From Stichopus chloronotus (lineage: Eukaryota > Echinodermata > Holothuroidea > Aspidochirotida > Stichopodidae), in the NCBI GenBank assembly GCA_021234535.1, contig CM037843.1, positions 32,737,200 through 32,801,199 of the forward strand: DNA of 64,000 nucleotides, given 5' to 3'. The position numbers and the translations under genes were made by a program. The notes beneath the pieces are model-generated. The model did not search any database. It was given only the letters and a program-made list of their open reading frames with translations, and was not told the origin of the DNA. Shown here in pieces: positions 1 through 13,900 of the stretch. How positions within the stretch are numbered: the stretch's first letter is position 1; every line of letters begins with the position of its first letter.

Positions 1-1416
1 ATATGCAGAGAAATAGGTGATTAGAATATGAACCTGTGATGTTATGACTTAAAATCTGGTCCTACTCTTCTACCCAAAGGTGGGAAAGCTATCCATATTT
101 TTCTGTGGTAGAAGCTTTCAATCACCTGAGCCACAGTAATTTAACAAACACCAGAGGCACAGTGCACGTATTTTGGTTGGCTATATCATTAATTTTTCAT
201 TAATCATCTGGTATGTGTGTCTCCCTTGAAATATTCTATTGAGTAGAACATATTTTAATTTCTTAATGGTGCTAGATTATTTCCATTCTGCTCCACTTTC
301 TATCACAGGGCAGTAACAAGATGATTCTGGTATCCTTTCTGAATGTTTATCTTTTCGATACTTTCCTTTCCTCCTGAGAACAATTCAGACACATGAAGGT
401 ACAAGATCAAATATTTGTACAAATTTCTTGACCATTGGTCCACCAGGACGCCACCAGCGGTTAAAAAGGGCATAGTCGAACAATCATGACAATTCACGGT
501 TCAGCTGGGGTCAAAGTGCGTGCATGGTAAATAGGATCCAAAGTTAGTATCATCTGTAAAATACAGTAGTACTAAGTATGCATTCTTGCAATCTGAGAAT
601 TCTTTCTGACTTTTCTATGGAGTCAAGTACCAATACCATATTTTTTAGGCTTCTTCTAAGGCATGAAGAACATTTGAAGACATCTTACCCCATCCAGTTC
701 CACAATGGGTATAATTTTCAGAATACCCCTCCAATCACACCTTTGACATCGATTTTTAGACAATTGTATTGCTTTCACCTGAGTCACCTAAGCTGATGCC
801 CATTGTCTAATCCAGGGAGTGCGATCATTATTCCAAATAAAAGAAATTTAATGTGTTCCAAACTTGGGATACTTAAAACAGAGTTTAAAACGATATTAAC
901 AGCAGAAGCCTATGAAAACATGTATGTTGAATATGTGTGTATCCTAGTCAATGCTATCATGACTTTCTTTCATGTTTGTTATTTTCTTGATTTTCGAAGT
1001 TTCTTCGCATCATGCAGAAAAAAAATCTTTGTATGTACATCTATGGATCCTCCACTTTGAATCGATTCTCAAGTTATATTAAGTCAGGCGAAGAAGACAA
1101 AAATTCCTCACACAGAAAAACTATAAAGCACAAACTGCTGTTCAAACACTGCAGTAACAGATAACTTTAAAATCTTTCATGTTACTTGTTCCCATTCTTT
1201 CAGAACAGAGATGAAACAATGCATTGCTTTGTCGTTGTAATCTGATTATATTATGCATTCAAATTGAAAAAAGACACATTAACTATGGGTTCATTGACTA
1301 AACACGTAGGAAGGTTAACCAAGAGAAAAGAAAAGAGAGGGTGTTTACAAACACGCCACGAAAATAGAACAAATGCGTGACTTTTGTGACGTTTCCACGA
1401 TAAAAGTACAACTCAC
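1..1416. other. 3' flank of propeller gene, no gene seen
   Basis: AT-rich sequence with only short unsupported ORFs on both strands. No convincing exon or repeat stands out. Confidence 0.4.
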
Positions 1417-1492
1417 TTCTTTCGCATCGAGCTTCTCTTGAGCCCCGCCCCCACTTTCATCACTCTTTTGGAAACTGTGCACATGACAGCTT
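1417..1492 (-). other. Exon-like segment downstream of the propeller gene
   Basis: A good acceptor (cttttacacttgcag) and a consensus donor GAA|gtgagt enclose 76 nt. It lies past the stop of the propeller gene. It could be a 3'UTR exon, an alternative 3' end, or an exon of a neighbouring gene running off the window. No product is assigned. Confidence 0.22.
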
Positions 1493-1911
1493 CTGCAAGT
1501 GTAAAAGTTACACAATTCCATCAAGATACTCAATATCTGACAGAGGCATGAGCAGCTGTAAACACCTTCACTCAAGTACCACTTGACATATATCCAACAA
1601 TGATACCCTCACACTCGTAAGAACCACAAAATTGTACCAAACGAAAATTATCTCGAGCAAGGAAGAGAGCAAGCAACGGATCTTTTACACTTAAGAAATA
1701 AAAAGACATCATCCATGCCATACCTGTTAATGACAGAGTTCCTTTCTGAAGGAAATACTGGTATGATTTGGAGCTACAACCTAAAACTTGACTGAAGCAT
1801 CCAGTGTATTCTTTTTACATAAACTGTAATTCAAAAGTTGGTACATGTTTCTGTTTCATTTTGTTAACCGACGTCAGAAGTAGGGACAAGTGCACTGCAC
1901 TCCATCATATT

Positions 1912-1980
1912 TTACATCGAATCTTCCACGACCTCATCTTTATAAATGGCCAACACCGACCGCAGCCCCATTTCAAAATG
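1912..1980 (-). CDS. Propeller gene, last exon (stop)
   Basis: After a long T-rich acceptor ending cgaacag, 22 codons in phase 0 encode HFEMGLRSVLAIYKDEVV and end at TAA (1914-1912). No minus-strand AATAAA was found downstream within the window. Confidence 0.72.
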   Translation of the reverse strand, partial: HFEMGLRSVLAIYKDEVVEDSM

Positions 1981-4900
1981 CTGTTCGGGAAAAAAATACC
2001 AATTAGGATGCAATTATCCTCCCTGTGAAGAGCGAAATGTCGGTTCTCTGGGATGCTTACCAGTATAAGGACTCTATGGATGGAAAGTAACATGACATCA
2101 AGATCCAATTTCCTATCAAGTGGCTGCATTTGATCCTTTCATTTTCAAAGTGCCAATGAAACACCTCTCTCTCTATCTCTCTTCTGTTATGTTGTTGCCA
2201 TTTAGAGAATGGTGCCGGAAGCTCTGACGATTACTTGCCAGCCGACGTTTCTTTAGGCTGCTGGAATTTCATCAAGACACTATTTGCATCCTGCCCTTCG
2301 GTCATGTTACCTTTAGACTGTACAGTGTCTTATCTCGACAACCGATAAAGCTTTCTACACTCTCATCAGTATCAGTTTTACATGTTTCCATGGTTACCAC
2401 TAGGTCAGAAACCTCATATCTCGACAACATCTGCAAAGACATAGAGTAAAGGACGCATCTGGGAATTATGTACAGGGTGAATATATTAAAGAAGACTAGA
2501 AAATTCAAAGTTGAAGATTAAGTTAACATTTAAGCAAATTTTAAAAGTAAACATGATAAAGTTTACTGTCTGAAAAAAGAATTGTATTGAAAAAAAAAAA
2601 CAGCAGGGAATAGATTTGCTTTCAAAACACTAACATGCTGTCAGGTATTTGAGTAACCCCTACAGAGTCTCCATTTCTTCAAAAAGAAGAACCCATATTA
2701 AATGAATTTTGAGGATGTTTCGCCAGAAGCCTTTAAAATTCTTATCCATTGGCTGCATATTTTAATTAAAGCCCTGTCATGTCTTTCAATGTATAGACTA
2801 CCTAATCACGGAACCGCTATATGAAGTTACTGTATGGGATACTATATAAAGTTACTGTATAGGCTCTATACAGTAGGTAGCAGCTACATACTGTAGGGTT
2901 GCAGGTGTACACTGTGGGTGGCTGCTATGTACTCTAGGCAGCTGCTATATACTGAAGGTAACTGCTGGCTACATGTACAAGACAATTCACGTATTCCACT
3001 TAAATTACTTTTACACATCAAATGTAACAAGACAAGTTTGATTAATTAACAAAGGATCATGAGGGGCAACGAGCCTACCGAAGGGCATCTGAAAAACTGC
3101 TTGACAGCTCCAAAATACGAACGCAGCAGTAAATACACGGTACATGCCAAACAATGGGGGGGGGAGGATTCGAAAAATTTGATACACAGCAGCTTGATTT
3201 CTTCACAATGAAGAGGACTTACTTCAAGTGGTCTAGTTAGTACACTTAATTTCCTTCCACTTACATTTAACAACACAATCCACCAATGTGCTAGTATGCA
3301 AAAGTAGATGTTCCAGGCTTGTGGTCAAGGGGGTCTGGTGGGGTGGGTCAAAGCCTCTCAAAACATTATGCTCGCCCCAGAAAAATTTCAAGGGTAAAAA
3401 AATTATTTGCAGTTTGTCATATGTGCTCATGGGCCAAATCCCCCTGTTTTGTCCAGTAAGAATCTGACCTGTCTTTGGGTCTGAGGTGCCCTATCAGTAC
3501 TGGGAATTAAACAGACAATATGGAAACGAATGAGTATCTCAGTACCACATTTGGAAATATGCATAATGCAGCATAATACTTACTGCATCTCTACAGATAC
3601 AGCACCCTTGTATCTGATCCTATATTACAACTTGAAAACACAAGGATTAGTATTTTTGTTGCCTCCTTGGTAAATTTTTATATTTGATCCAGGGAGCATT
3701 CAGCCTTTATATAACCAAGGCATGCATGATCAGGATAGGATATTACAAGGGTTTGGGAGGTGCTGATACGCACTGTTTGATAACTGTAACTGTAATTTAC
3801 TGCACTGTAATTTACTGTTTCCCCTGCAGGTATTATATTTCCCCCATTGTGAAGTATTTTAAGCGATGCTTAACAGTGCATATCATAGTTCTTATACTCC
3901 TAAAGACTTGTTCATTTCAAAAATTGGTTCCTGTATAAAACCTGAAAAAAATGAAAGAAATTAAATCTAATTGAAGCAAAATTGTTTTTTTTTTTTTCAA
4001 TTCATTTATGACTTATATGATCAAGAAACTATGTAACCAAAGACAATTCTGTACAGTACAGTCAACACCCGTACAGTTTCACTATGTTTCATCACAGGTG
4101 CATGCATGCATGCATAAAAAGTTCCTTCCATCATAACTTTAAAAACTTTGGTAGTACAAACTCACCTACTCACACATTCATATGGTGATAAAGTATTGGG
4201 ATCACATACTGCACCTGTTGCACTCCATTCAAACTATACCTATGAGATGGTACTGTACCTACCTTAGTGATGGACGGTAACTAAACTTCCGTCAAAATCA
4301 TCACATTTGATACAAATATTGACAGAATGTCAACTGGAGATTTGAATCTCCCTCACAATAGTACTTGTGGATGATGGAAAGGGCCATCACCATTTCTGCA
4401 TCTGATCCTGTCTGAAGAGTTCATAGTTGACAAACTTGATCCCCTTGCGGAGTCCAATCTTTCTATTTATATTCAGTCTGAGTTGCACTAATAGCTTCTA
4501 TTTGTTCTCAAGTCCAAATTGCAGCACTAGGTTCTTTTTTTCACACAAGGCTGAATTGCAGCATTAATTAATTCTTATGTATTAATGTCTGACTCGCAGC
4601 ATCTGGCTTTTGCTTATGTATTTTGATCACATTTTCAACGGTTTACGACAGTCAGAATTAGGGTTCGAAAACAGAGCTACAGCCTAGTTTGAACGAGCAA
4701 AGGGCTGCATATTCTAACGATGGCAGTAGTCCACAATAAGCTCTATCAGTGTGTTCACACTTTGTTTTACAGTTTGCAGTAGACAAAAAGATGATGACTA
4801 AATCAGGGAGGTGCAATTTAGGAGGAGATATATCTAATTCCTTCCTTTGAACCCACCTAGTCGCCGCTGAAGATACCTTCTTTATCCACCACTTACAGAT

Positions 4901-7900
4901 TCAGTGGGCTTAAAGGGCATTAGGAACTTAATGTGACATGGTATACCTTGTCTGCTACTTTGTCAATTACATTGGAAAACCTTTGTCCGTAGCTATAACA
5001 TTGCCAGTTCTTCTAACATTGCCTATTCTTCAAAATTAGTTTTCACCTTTTTGGCACGGTCTGGCCTTGATCATAGTAGATCAGTCTCCGGTTGTGCAGC
5101 TTGATGAACATGGGCACATCAAATACAAAATGCCAAAGTTTGCGGAAATTGATAAAAATTCTACAGTAAATTATAGTCTCATGTCCATTTTAGTCATTTG
5201 CATATGGCAAAAGCTCTCTAACGCATTCCTACACGTCAGTCTACCTCGATTCGGAACATATAACCAGTCCTTTTGATTTGTAAGCCCTAAGTCTTTTCTT
5301 GAATGTCGGCAACAACCTTGGCATCAAAGCCTTGTTCGTAGTAATTCTTTTCATAGGGAATAAGCAGGTGTGAAGAAAAGTTACTTGGTTACCGACTAGA
5401 AATCAGATATATGACACAAAAGTTACAGGTTGTGTTAAGCCGTACTTATCCCTTAGGAACTGGGACTCTTATTACGCTGGAGACAGGCTAAGTAATTGCA
5501 GTCATACACTGAAAAAGAGCCTCTCATACAGAAAAGACAATGTATCTACTCATTTTGCACTGACATAAGTCTGGCAAAAATTCTTGTAATTTTAGGCTTA
5601 GAGGTGCTCCACCTGAAAAGTTTCAAACATTGTATAACATGACCTTCCCACAAAATATTTTCACACTATCGTTTATCTTTGATCTATCAAATATTAAAAA
5701 CAACCATCATATGCCGATTTCTGGTCATGACATTCTACGTTCAAATTTTTTATTTAAATTTGTAGCTGATTCTGAGATTTATCTCTAACAAGTTGATACA
5801 GCAAATAATGTTTTCTTCTTATTATTTTTATTATTTTTTTTGGTAGGTGTCAATTAATGAAGAATCAGGAAAAGACAGACAAATGTGACATAACAATGAT
5901 AAACATGTCGTGGCATGGATATAAAATCCCTGATGGATAAGCATGAATCTTTCATAACATCTACATCGACAACCACCGTACAGATAATACATGTATCTAT
6001 TAATGACATATTCAGTGTACAATATGACAGCACTTCAAGCAAGACAAACGTATCAGCACTAGCAATGAGATGACAGCTGCAACTTAACAGCTGCAGATAA
6101 GATCAGCTATTAAGAAACATGATGAGATCACAGATCACCAGCTGAAGTCTTGTTTCCTAAAGCTGAGATGTCTTTGTCAGGTATGAGAGATGCCTTTAAG
6201 ACATCGACAGGGCGGAAGAATACTTGCACGTGATGTTTTCAAAAAGAAGTGTCTCTGTTATAATGATTCATTTTGACAGATCTGAAAATCAAATTTCTCA
6301 CTTGCCTCTGAAGGGAACACTTGGTGCACTTGTGGGATAATGTATTGCTATCATTTACAAATTCATGAGTTGCCATGGAGACAATAATAAAGAGAATAAA
6401 CTGAGACTGTACTTGCAGAGACTTTACCAATTCACGGTTTCACGATTTCGTACAAGTGCAAGGAACGTGCATGGCCTAGTCAGTCCATGTGCGACAATCA
6501 CTTGCGGAGGATACAGATGACAAAAATGAACAAGGAATGTATCATTCATGAACAAACATCAACAATAAACATGAAGACAAGCAGATAGTGGAAAAAAATC
6601 ACGAAAATCATAGTACATCACAGATGGAATGAAAAACTTGAGGAGACAAAACAAAAATTATGTGAAAAATAAGAATTACCCACATGTATAGCAATTTTAG
6701 TACTTTCCCATCATTTTCAAATGAATATTTGTTATTTGAGTGTGATCCAAGACTCCACTGAAAATTTAGGCAGTTGATGTGATCTTTGTGTTTTCTCAGG
6801 TTTATGATATGGAATTCTGGCTTTAGAAAACAGAAAATTTCCCTTATAGAACAAAAATCAATTCAAATTGAGAAAATGGAAGAGAAAATGAAGCTGCTAA
6901 GAATTTACAAAATGGTAAAATCTTGTCCTCAGAATAACTTTCAAGGGAGTGAGGTTTGAAATGTTCTTGGGCCATAGTGGGGCCAAACACAGAACAGACA
7001 AAGAGCAACTGTCAGGTTCTGATGACAAAACTGCAGCACCTTTTTGAACCACGGTATAGTAACTGTCTTCATTGGCTGAAAGTCATATCAAGATGAAACT
7101 GCAAATTACTGTATGAATAGCACTGAGTACTAAATAGGCAACTGAGTACACCACATTCATAGAGTGCTGCAACTATGATGGAAAACCATATGCACCAAAA
7201 ATTATGTTGCTTGCAGTTTTACACATTAAATGGCATCCATAGGCAATTTTGCATCTTTTATCAAACTTTCAACACTATTACCCCTCCCCCTGGTGGTGCT
7301 ACTGCCAGTGATCGTAGACAACATCAATAAGTTTGAGTTCTGTAGTTTTAATGGTACTAATGTTTGACAACGTTTTCTGTTGCACTTAAAGTGATGACTA
7401 ACCAATGGTTCTCAGATGCTACCACATTTACAATTTTTCACTCTAACAACTGTGGGAGAAAAATTTTAGGGGGGGGCAGCACCTCCTGCCTCCCTTTGTT
7501 GACTACAAGTCTGATAGCAGTAAATGATGAAAATGGCCCAGTTTTACAGAAACTTTGGAAATTTTCTAGAAGACAAGGCCAGTATAGGTAACACAAAATG
7601 CTTTTTCTACTCTGCACTTTTTGCACCACCAACTTCTGTTGTCTGCATCTAACCACATTAATGATCCAAAAAAAGATTAGAAATGATGTTAGTTTACCAT
7701 ACAGAGTGCAGAACATCAACATTTTCCAGTAGAAATCACCATCTTAAAGTGCAATGTCTATAATGCATGTGCCACTATCGAAAAAATATCCTCATTAATT
7801 TAAAATAACTTAATTTTCAATCAAGCTACAGTATCAGTGCAAAGCAAATTTCTCCTAAGTCCTAACAAGAAAAGATGTTTGCCAGGTATATTAGAATGAT

Positions 7901-10900
7901 GGCACAACACATCCCACTGAGAAGGACATTGAGCTTTTAATGATGGGGGACATGAGAAGAAAGCAAATTCTCTACTTCTCAAGAAACAGCATGATTATAT
8001 ATGATGAATGTTTACCAATCTATAATATCCAAATACTGTCATAAACCAGTTTGATCTAAATATTTCAAACAAAAGTCTCTCCTGAATTAAAATCTGCATT
8101 ATTTTATCAAAAGAAATTTCTTCAAATCTTCACGAAGTAATTACATGAGCATGCATGCCATTATCCCCCTTAATTACCACATCTATGTAATTCTCTGCGA
8201 ATTCCATTAAAATTTGCAGTCAAAATGGCCTCAGTTGAAATACAGCTAAGGGTAATTTATAATTCTCTCTCTAACTGAATCTGGATAAGTTTGCATCGGA
8301 TTATTGATAATCTACAAGCACACAGTGGTGGACAGATAACACTGATAATACAAACACATATCACTGAGTTTTTTGTGTAATATTGTGTTAGCAAATATGA
8401 AACTTTGAAAAATCTCAACAGCTGTGATTTGCTAATGGAAAGTTGCATGCATGTATACGTGTAAGTTTCTCAGTCCACACATCCCTCATTTACTTGCAGC
8501 CTTGACTAACACTCAGAGGGCTGATAAACAATTCTTTACAACTTTGAGAAAATTCTGTTGGGTCACAAGTGCTGCAAGGGAGTAATAGCATTACCCTTAC
8601 AGCATCCAAGAAAAAAAAAAAAAAAACAGGAGGTCAACCCATGGAGATGGATCTCATCCCTATCGTTGTCCATAATCATTCGCTCTTTCATACATATGTA
8701 TTACGGTCTATCGAGAGTTTGAGCAAATGCACAGCACTTTACATTGTACACTGTACGTAAGTACATGTATCTAGCACACTTGGCCATGGATGTGTAAATA
8801 ACATGAAAGTGTTGTGTGAATGTAGAAGTTACGCGGGTATCAAATTACACATTCCCATGCAGAACACATGTGCATCAAAGTAGTCCTTTGATTTCCTTTA
8901 TTTCTCAGATCCGCGGGCCAACACACTGGGCATTTTGAAACAGTTCTAAGAAACTCGTCATAATCATTTGCATTATTCAGTTTCTTTTCCCACCAAAACG
9001 GACCGTAAACAACTCAATTCCTTGGCTAGTGTATACATGACATGTAACAGTAAAAATGTACTGAGTGGAGGTATCACCAAAAGCATGGAAAATGACCATG
9101 TTATTTGAAATAATCACATAGTCCAAACATGGCTGCACAGGTTTAAATCTTAAGTCACATTGCATGGAAGCAAAGATCTAATAAGTTAAGTTGCACCTTG
9201 TACTAACAGAACCTACGGTACTGTATTATGTGCCCTATTGACCTATGACCTCACCGACCGGGTGAACACTACAAATCATAATCCGGTACCTACAGTAATG
9301 ACCAAGTTTGAAGTTCATTAGACTTACTGTCTACAAGGAAATTGTGACACACCTTTGCAAACATTTTGCCGATTAGAGATTTGACCTGTGACTTCTGACC
9401 TTTGACCTTACATATTGATGGGAGACACAACTTCAGACCATGAGTCACCTATCTACCAACCTTCATCCTCATTGGCTTTGCAGTCTAGGAAAAGTGCCGA
9501 CACATATTTGACCTCTGACCTCTGAACTTGACCTTTGACCTCAAAACACAAAGAAACATGATTTTTAGATAAAATCTTGTATGCTGGTCATATATTTGAA
9601 GGTCCCATGTAAATAGTGATTTTGAATTAAGAAATAGAGCAAAAATAAGAGTTTCACTAATTTGACCTTTGACCTTAAATTTTGATGGATGACACAACTT
9701 CATACCATGGGTTATCTATCTACCAACTTTGACCCTCATCGGCTTTGCGATCTAGTTGGCGGTGCCGACCCAAGTTTTTCGGTGTCAAATTTGACCTTTG
9801 ACCTCTGAACTTGATGTTTGATCTCAAAACACACACAAACATGATTTTCAGATACAATCTTGTACACCAGTCATATACTTGAAGTTCCCATGTAAATAGC
9901 CATTTTGGATTAAGAAATATAGCAATAATAAGATTTTCACTTATTTGACCTTTGACCTTAAATTTTGAGCAGGATACAACTTCAGACCATGCATGGGTCA
10001 CCTTATCTACAAACTTTGACCTTCATCTGCTTTATTGTCTAGGAGGTGTTGTGGGCGCAAACTTCTGACATCCAAATTTGCTTTCGCACACACACACCCA
10101 CATCTTCACACATTTTGACCCCTACCGTAATGGGGGGTTGCAGATCACCCTAGGTACCATACCAGGTTAGAACTCCATGTTTCATATATCAACTGTACAC
10201 AATGTTCCTACGGCAACTGCTGCTGTGGCAACTGAGAGAGCCATAATACATTCTAACATCCCAAAGCAACTACGATATCTCATCCCGTACATTACATGTG
10301 TAGGAATGAGATAACAAGAAGTATCATGATGAGCAACTTCTACCAACATCACAATAATAACATGTTCCCCACAGTGATGAATTTTTAACTGTATAGTATT
10401 CTTCACAAACCTTTGTCACTGTTTAAAGCATAATTTGTATTAAAGACCTGACAATCTATCAATTCAAACAGTTGCACTTAAATACATCACATTGTACTAA
10501 TCAAATTCAATCTAGCAAAACTATAAAATGTTGCTAATTATAAAAACCAATATACAGAATTGGCTAGACATTAATTTCTAGTATTTAAACTTGTTTTTTC
10601 GTTCAATTACACAATACAGAATATTTGTTCACTGTCACTCTGTATGCATAAATTTGTGTAAAGTATTTCACACTGCTATGATCTTAATTGCCATACATAA
10701 TACATTTCTGGGTGTACTAAACCAATGAATGTTGTAGGGATGTTGAACATATCATTACGGATCCAGCTTTGATTGATCTAGCCCTGCAGTAACTTAATAT
10801 ACATTATCACTGTGTGAATGGTACAGGAGAGGCTACCTACTTTACATACTTTGTCACATGGTCACTGACTGTTGCTCTTTCTGAGTCGACTAGATGCATA

Positions 10901-13900
10901 AAAAATACACCTTCCCTCTCATCTTCCATCCCTCCCCCTCATAGATTTAAAGGCCATAACTTTGAAACAAGGGAAGGTACATTCATATCATTCTGTGCAG
11001 AACTGGATCTTTTTATTCTACAACAGAGGTAAACTTTGTTTGAAAGATGATTGTGGACAGTGTAACTTAACCAACAAAGGAAATATTAACTGATACCAAT
11101 ATTTCACCTGAAATGAATTCTGATATGTGAACTTTACTGATCTGCTCCAAACTAGTCACCAAAATATACGTTAAAGGCTGAAAGAACGGCATGATGTATA
11201 CTAACAACAACTGATGGTGAAAAATACAAGTGCAAAAATAATTTACTTAGGACGACATACATTTTCCGAGCAAAGCTAGTTTTTCAGACACAATTTATCA
11301 TCTATACACAATCACGGTATTAAATGCCAATTTTATGTTATAAGTGCAATGCAGGTTATAAACACCCTCCAAGTACCCCTCTCAGAGAGCACTATCAACG
11401 AGGCGATCACGACTGATGATGGCAAATCAAAGACCACCGCACAAACAGAAGTGGCTGTAAACATTGAAGAGGACATCTTGTAAGCTAATAGAATCAATAC
11501 GAGTCATCTTTACTTTAGTTGTTGAAATTAATTGTTTCAAACTGAGTCATGATTAAAATCTTTTCATACATTTGATGAAACTGTCACGTTCATTATGTCA
11601 TCGCAAATGGCATTTACGAGTTTGTGACATAAAAGTCGGAGCATTCATAGTTAAAACACAATTTATATACTCGTGGAACCAACATCGTGTTTCCTACGCT
11701 TGGGATAACTCATAAGATGTATTTATTCATGTAGTCACTGGGTGAACTGGAACACGACCAATGTATGTCACGACCCACTTCTGAAATTGCTAGCTGAATC
11801 TTAAGTTTCATTAACGAACATTCAGCAGGAATGACTAACAGCACTTCACATACATGGTGCTATGAAACATGCCGAGGAAAATATCACATTATGACTTCAG
11901 AACATACCTGCAGGCTAACGTAACTTATGTTTTTGGGTTTGTGACTGACTATGGACTGCTGGGAATTGGGTCCATATTTCATGTCCGGTGCAAATGCTAG
12001 TTTGATGACCGACACATTCTTAGTCTTGCTAGTCATGATAGACATCTGTGTGCTGTACGCATGAGTAAACAAGTTTAGTGACTAGCAAAGAGCCTGCTAA
12101 ACATTGGAGTGTACTAATGTAAAAGGTTCGGAAATAGCTAAATGTAGAAATATGCACATTTTGCAGATCAGATCCTGTATGGGAGGTCAACAAGTTAGTC
12201 AGGATGCTAACAAATTCTACACTTATTTCCTGATATGATAATTACTCCCTTATTAAAGAGGAGCTAACTTAGCTGGAGAGACCACCCATGGCCGGTAAGG
12301 ATATCGGCAGATTGGATGTATCAGATGTGATTACACTGAAGAAGTGAAGTGGAACAATTTTAATCATAAGGTTACACCGTAATGTAACAGTAGGAGCAGA
12401 CGACTTATTATAATGTAACGTAGTGTCAACGAACTAAGCAATTGTTAGAGGGAATGTTAAAAAAGGCAGGAGCACATTGCACTGGCTATGATTAAAATTT
12501 ATATGACCTTCAGGTAAATTCCATTGAAGAATTCAAAGGTTGTCTGTGACTATGAGACTGGCCTCAAGGGTCAGTTGGTTCATCTGGTGCTGCAGCAGTT
12601 GGAATATTTTTATCAGCATTATCTACTATATGTTGCAATGCACAGACTGTGAAAATTGTTGAACTTATGTTTGAGATTTGCAACATATGAATGCTGATGC
12701 TAGAAGAAATGTCATAAAAAAAAATGATATATCAACCCGGTCTCGAGTCTCAATTTTCAAGGACTCGGACTTGAAGTTCAAAGGCTCAGACTCAGCCCTG
12801 TGGAAACGAGGACTCGGCCCTGTGGACTCGAGGACTCAGTGTGAGACAGGGCATTTAAATTGGTGCAATTTAAATGAAAAAAAAAGAGGAAAAGATTAAA
12901 CAGTGGCATAACTTAAATTTAGTTTTGTGCTGTATGTAGCACTGTTTATTTTCAGTTACCTACATTTTGTACATAGCAGCTTTCACGTATATACGCACGA
13001 CTCAGTGTCAAAGTGCGTGTGTCACATAGGTAATTCTGGTCTGTTACTATAATCTCGAGAAGATTTTGAATTGCAAATCAGGTGGAAAGACTTCAATGCA
13101 TTATTACTATGTGTGCCAATCACTAATAACAAGTAACGCTATAGGTACCTATACATCCTGGAATGTTGAACTTGCTTCTGATCTGTGACTAAGATTTGAA
13201 ATTAAATTCAAAAGTCACAGCTAGAAATGGCTTGCACAAAAATTTTACTTTTTACATTTAAAATTTTGTATAAGGTTAGATTTTTATTTAAGCAGAGAAT
13301 TCATAATGGAAAATGGATTAATTAACCAGGAGTGGTATTTTAAATGTTGACATTATCTTGTGCCCCAAAGAAGCTGCTAAAAAATATCTCACTTGGGTCC
13401 ACGTACATTTAAAACACAGACTGAAGCAGTGTGATAGTTCAACACTGCAACTCAGTGATTCACTCTCTGATTCTGATATTGAAAGTTTCAACATTAAGAT
13501 ATTTGCCAAAGTTTTTTTACCTTCCACAAAATTTCTTATATGTTTAGGAACTACAACTACATTCATATAGTAACATGCTCTGTACCTTCCATTAAAATAG
13601 TATATTCCTTATTTTTGAAGCAATACTTAAGGTAGAATTAACATTGTCACATTATCTATGGGTTATGCAATAAATCGTCTGACATACAATCATGCAAAAA
13701 AAAATTCCTTAAAAGACGTAATGTCTCACAAAGTAAGCAGTCTATTTTTTTAATTTTTGCACAAGAAATCATTTCAAGAATGATTTTTAGGTAGAGGCAA
13801 TGTATTCAAATATCTTCAATGCAAATATCAAACTGCTGACAGTTAGTTAAAGGAAAAGGGGTTACGGGTGGGGTTGAATCACGAAATCAATTTACGAACG

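Noticed and set aside
13318..13570. Overlapping ORFs on both strands (Ser/Asp-rich)
   Set aside because: No splice sites consistent with the flanking exons and no recognisable protein; not strong enough to call.
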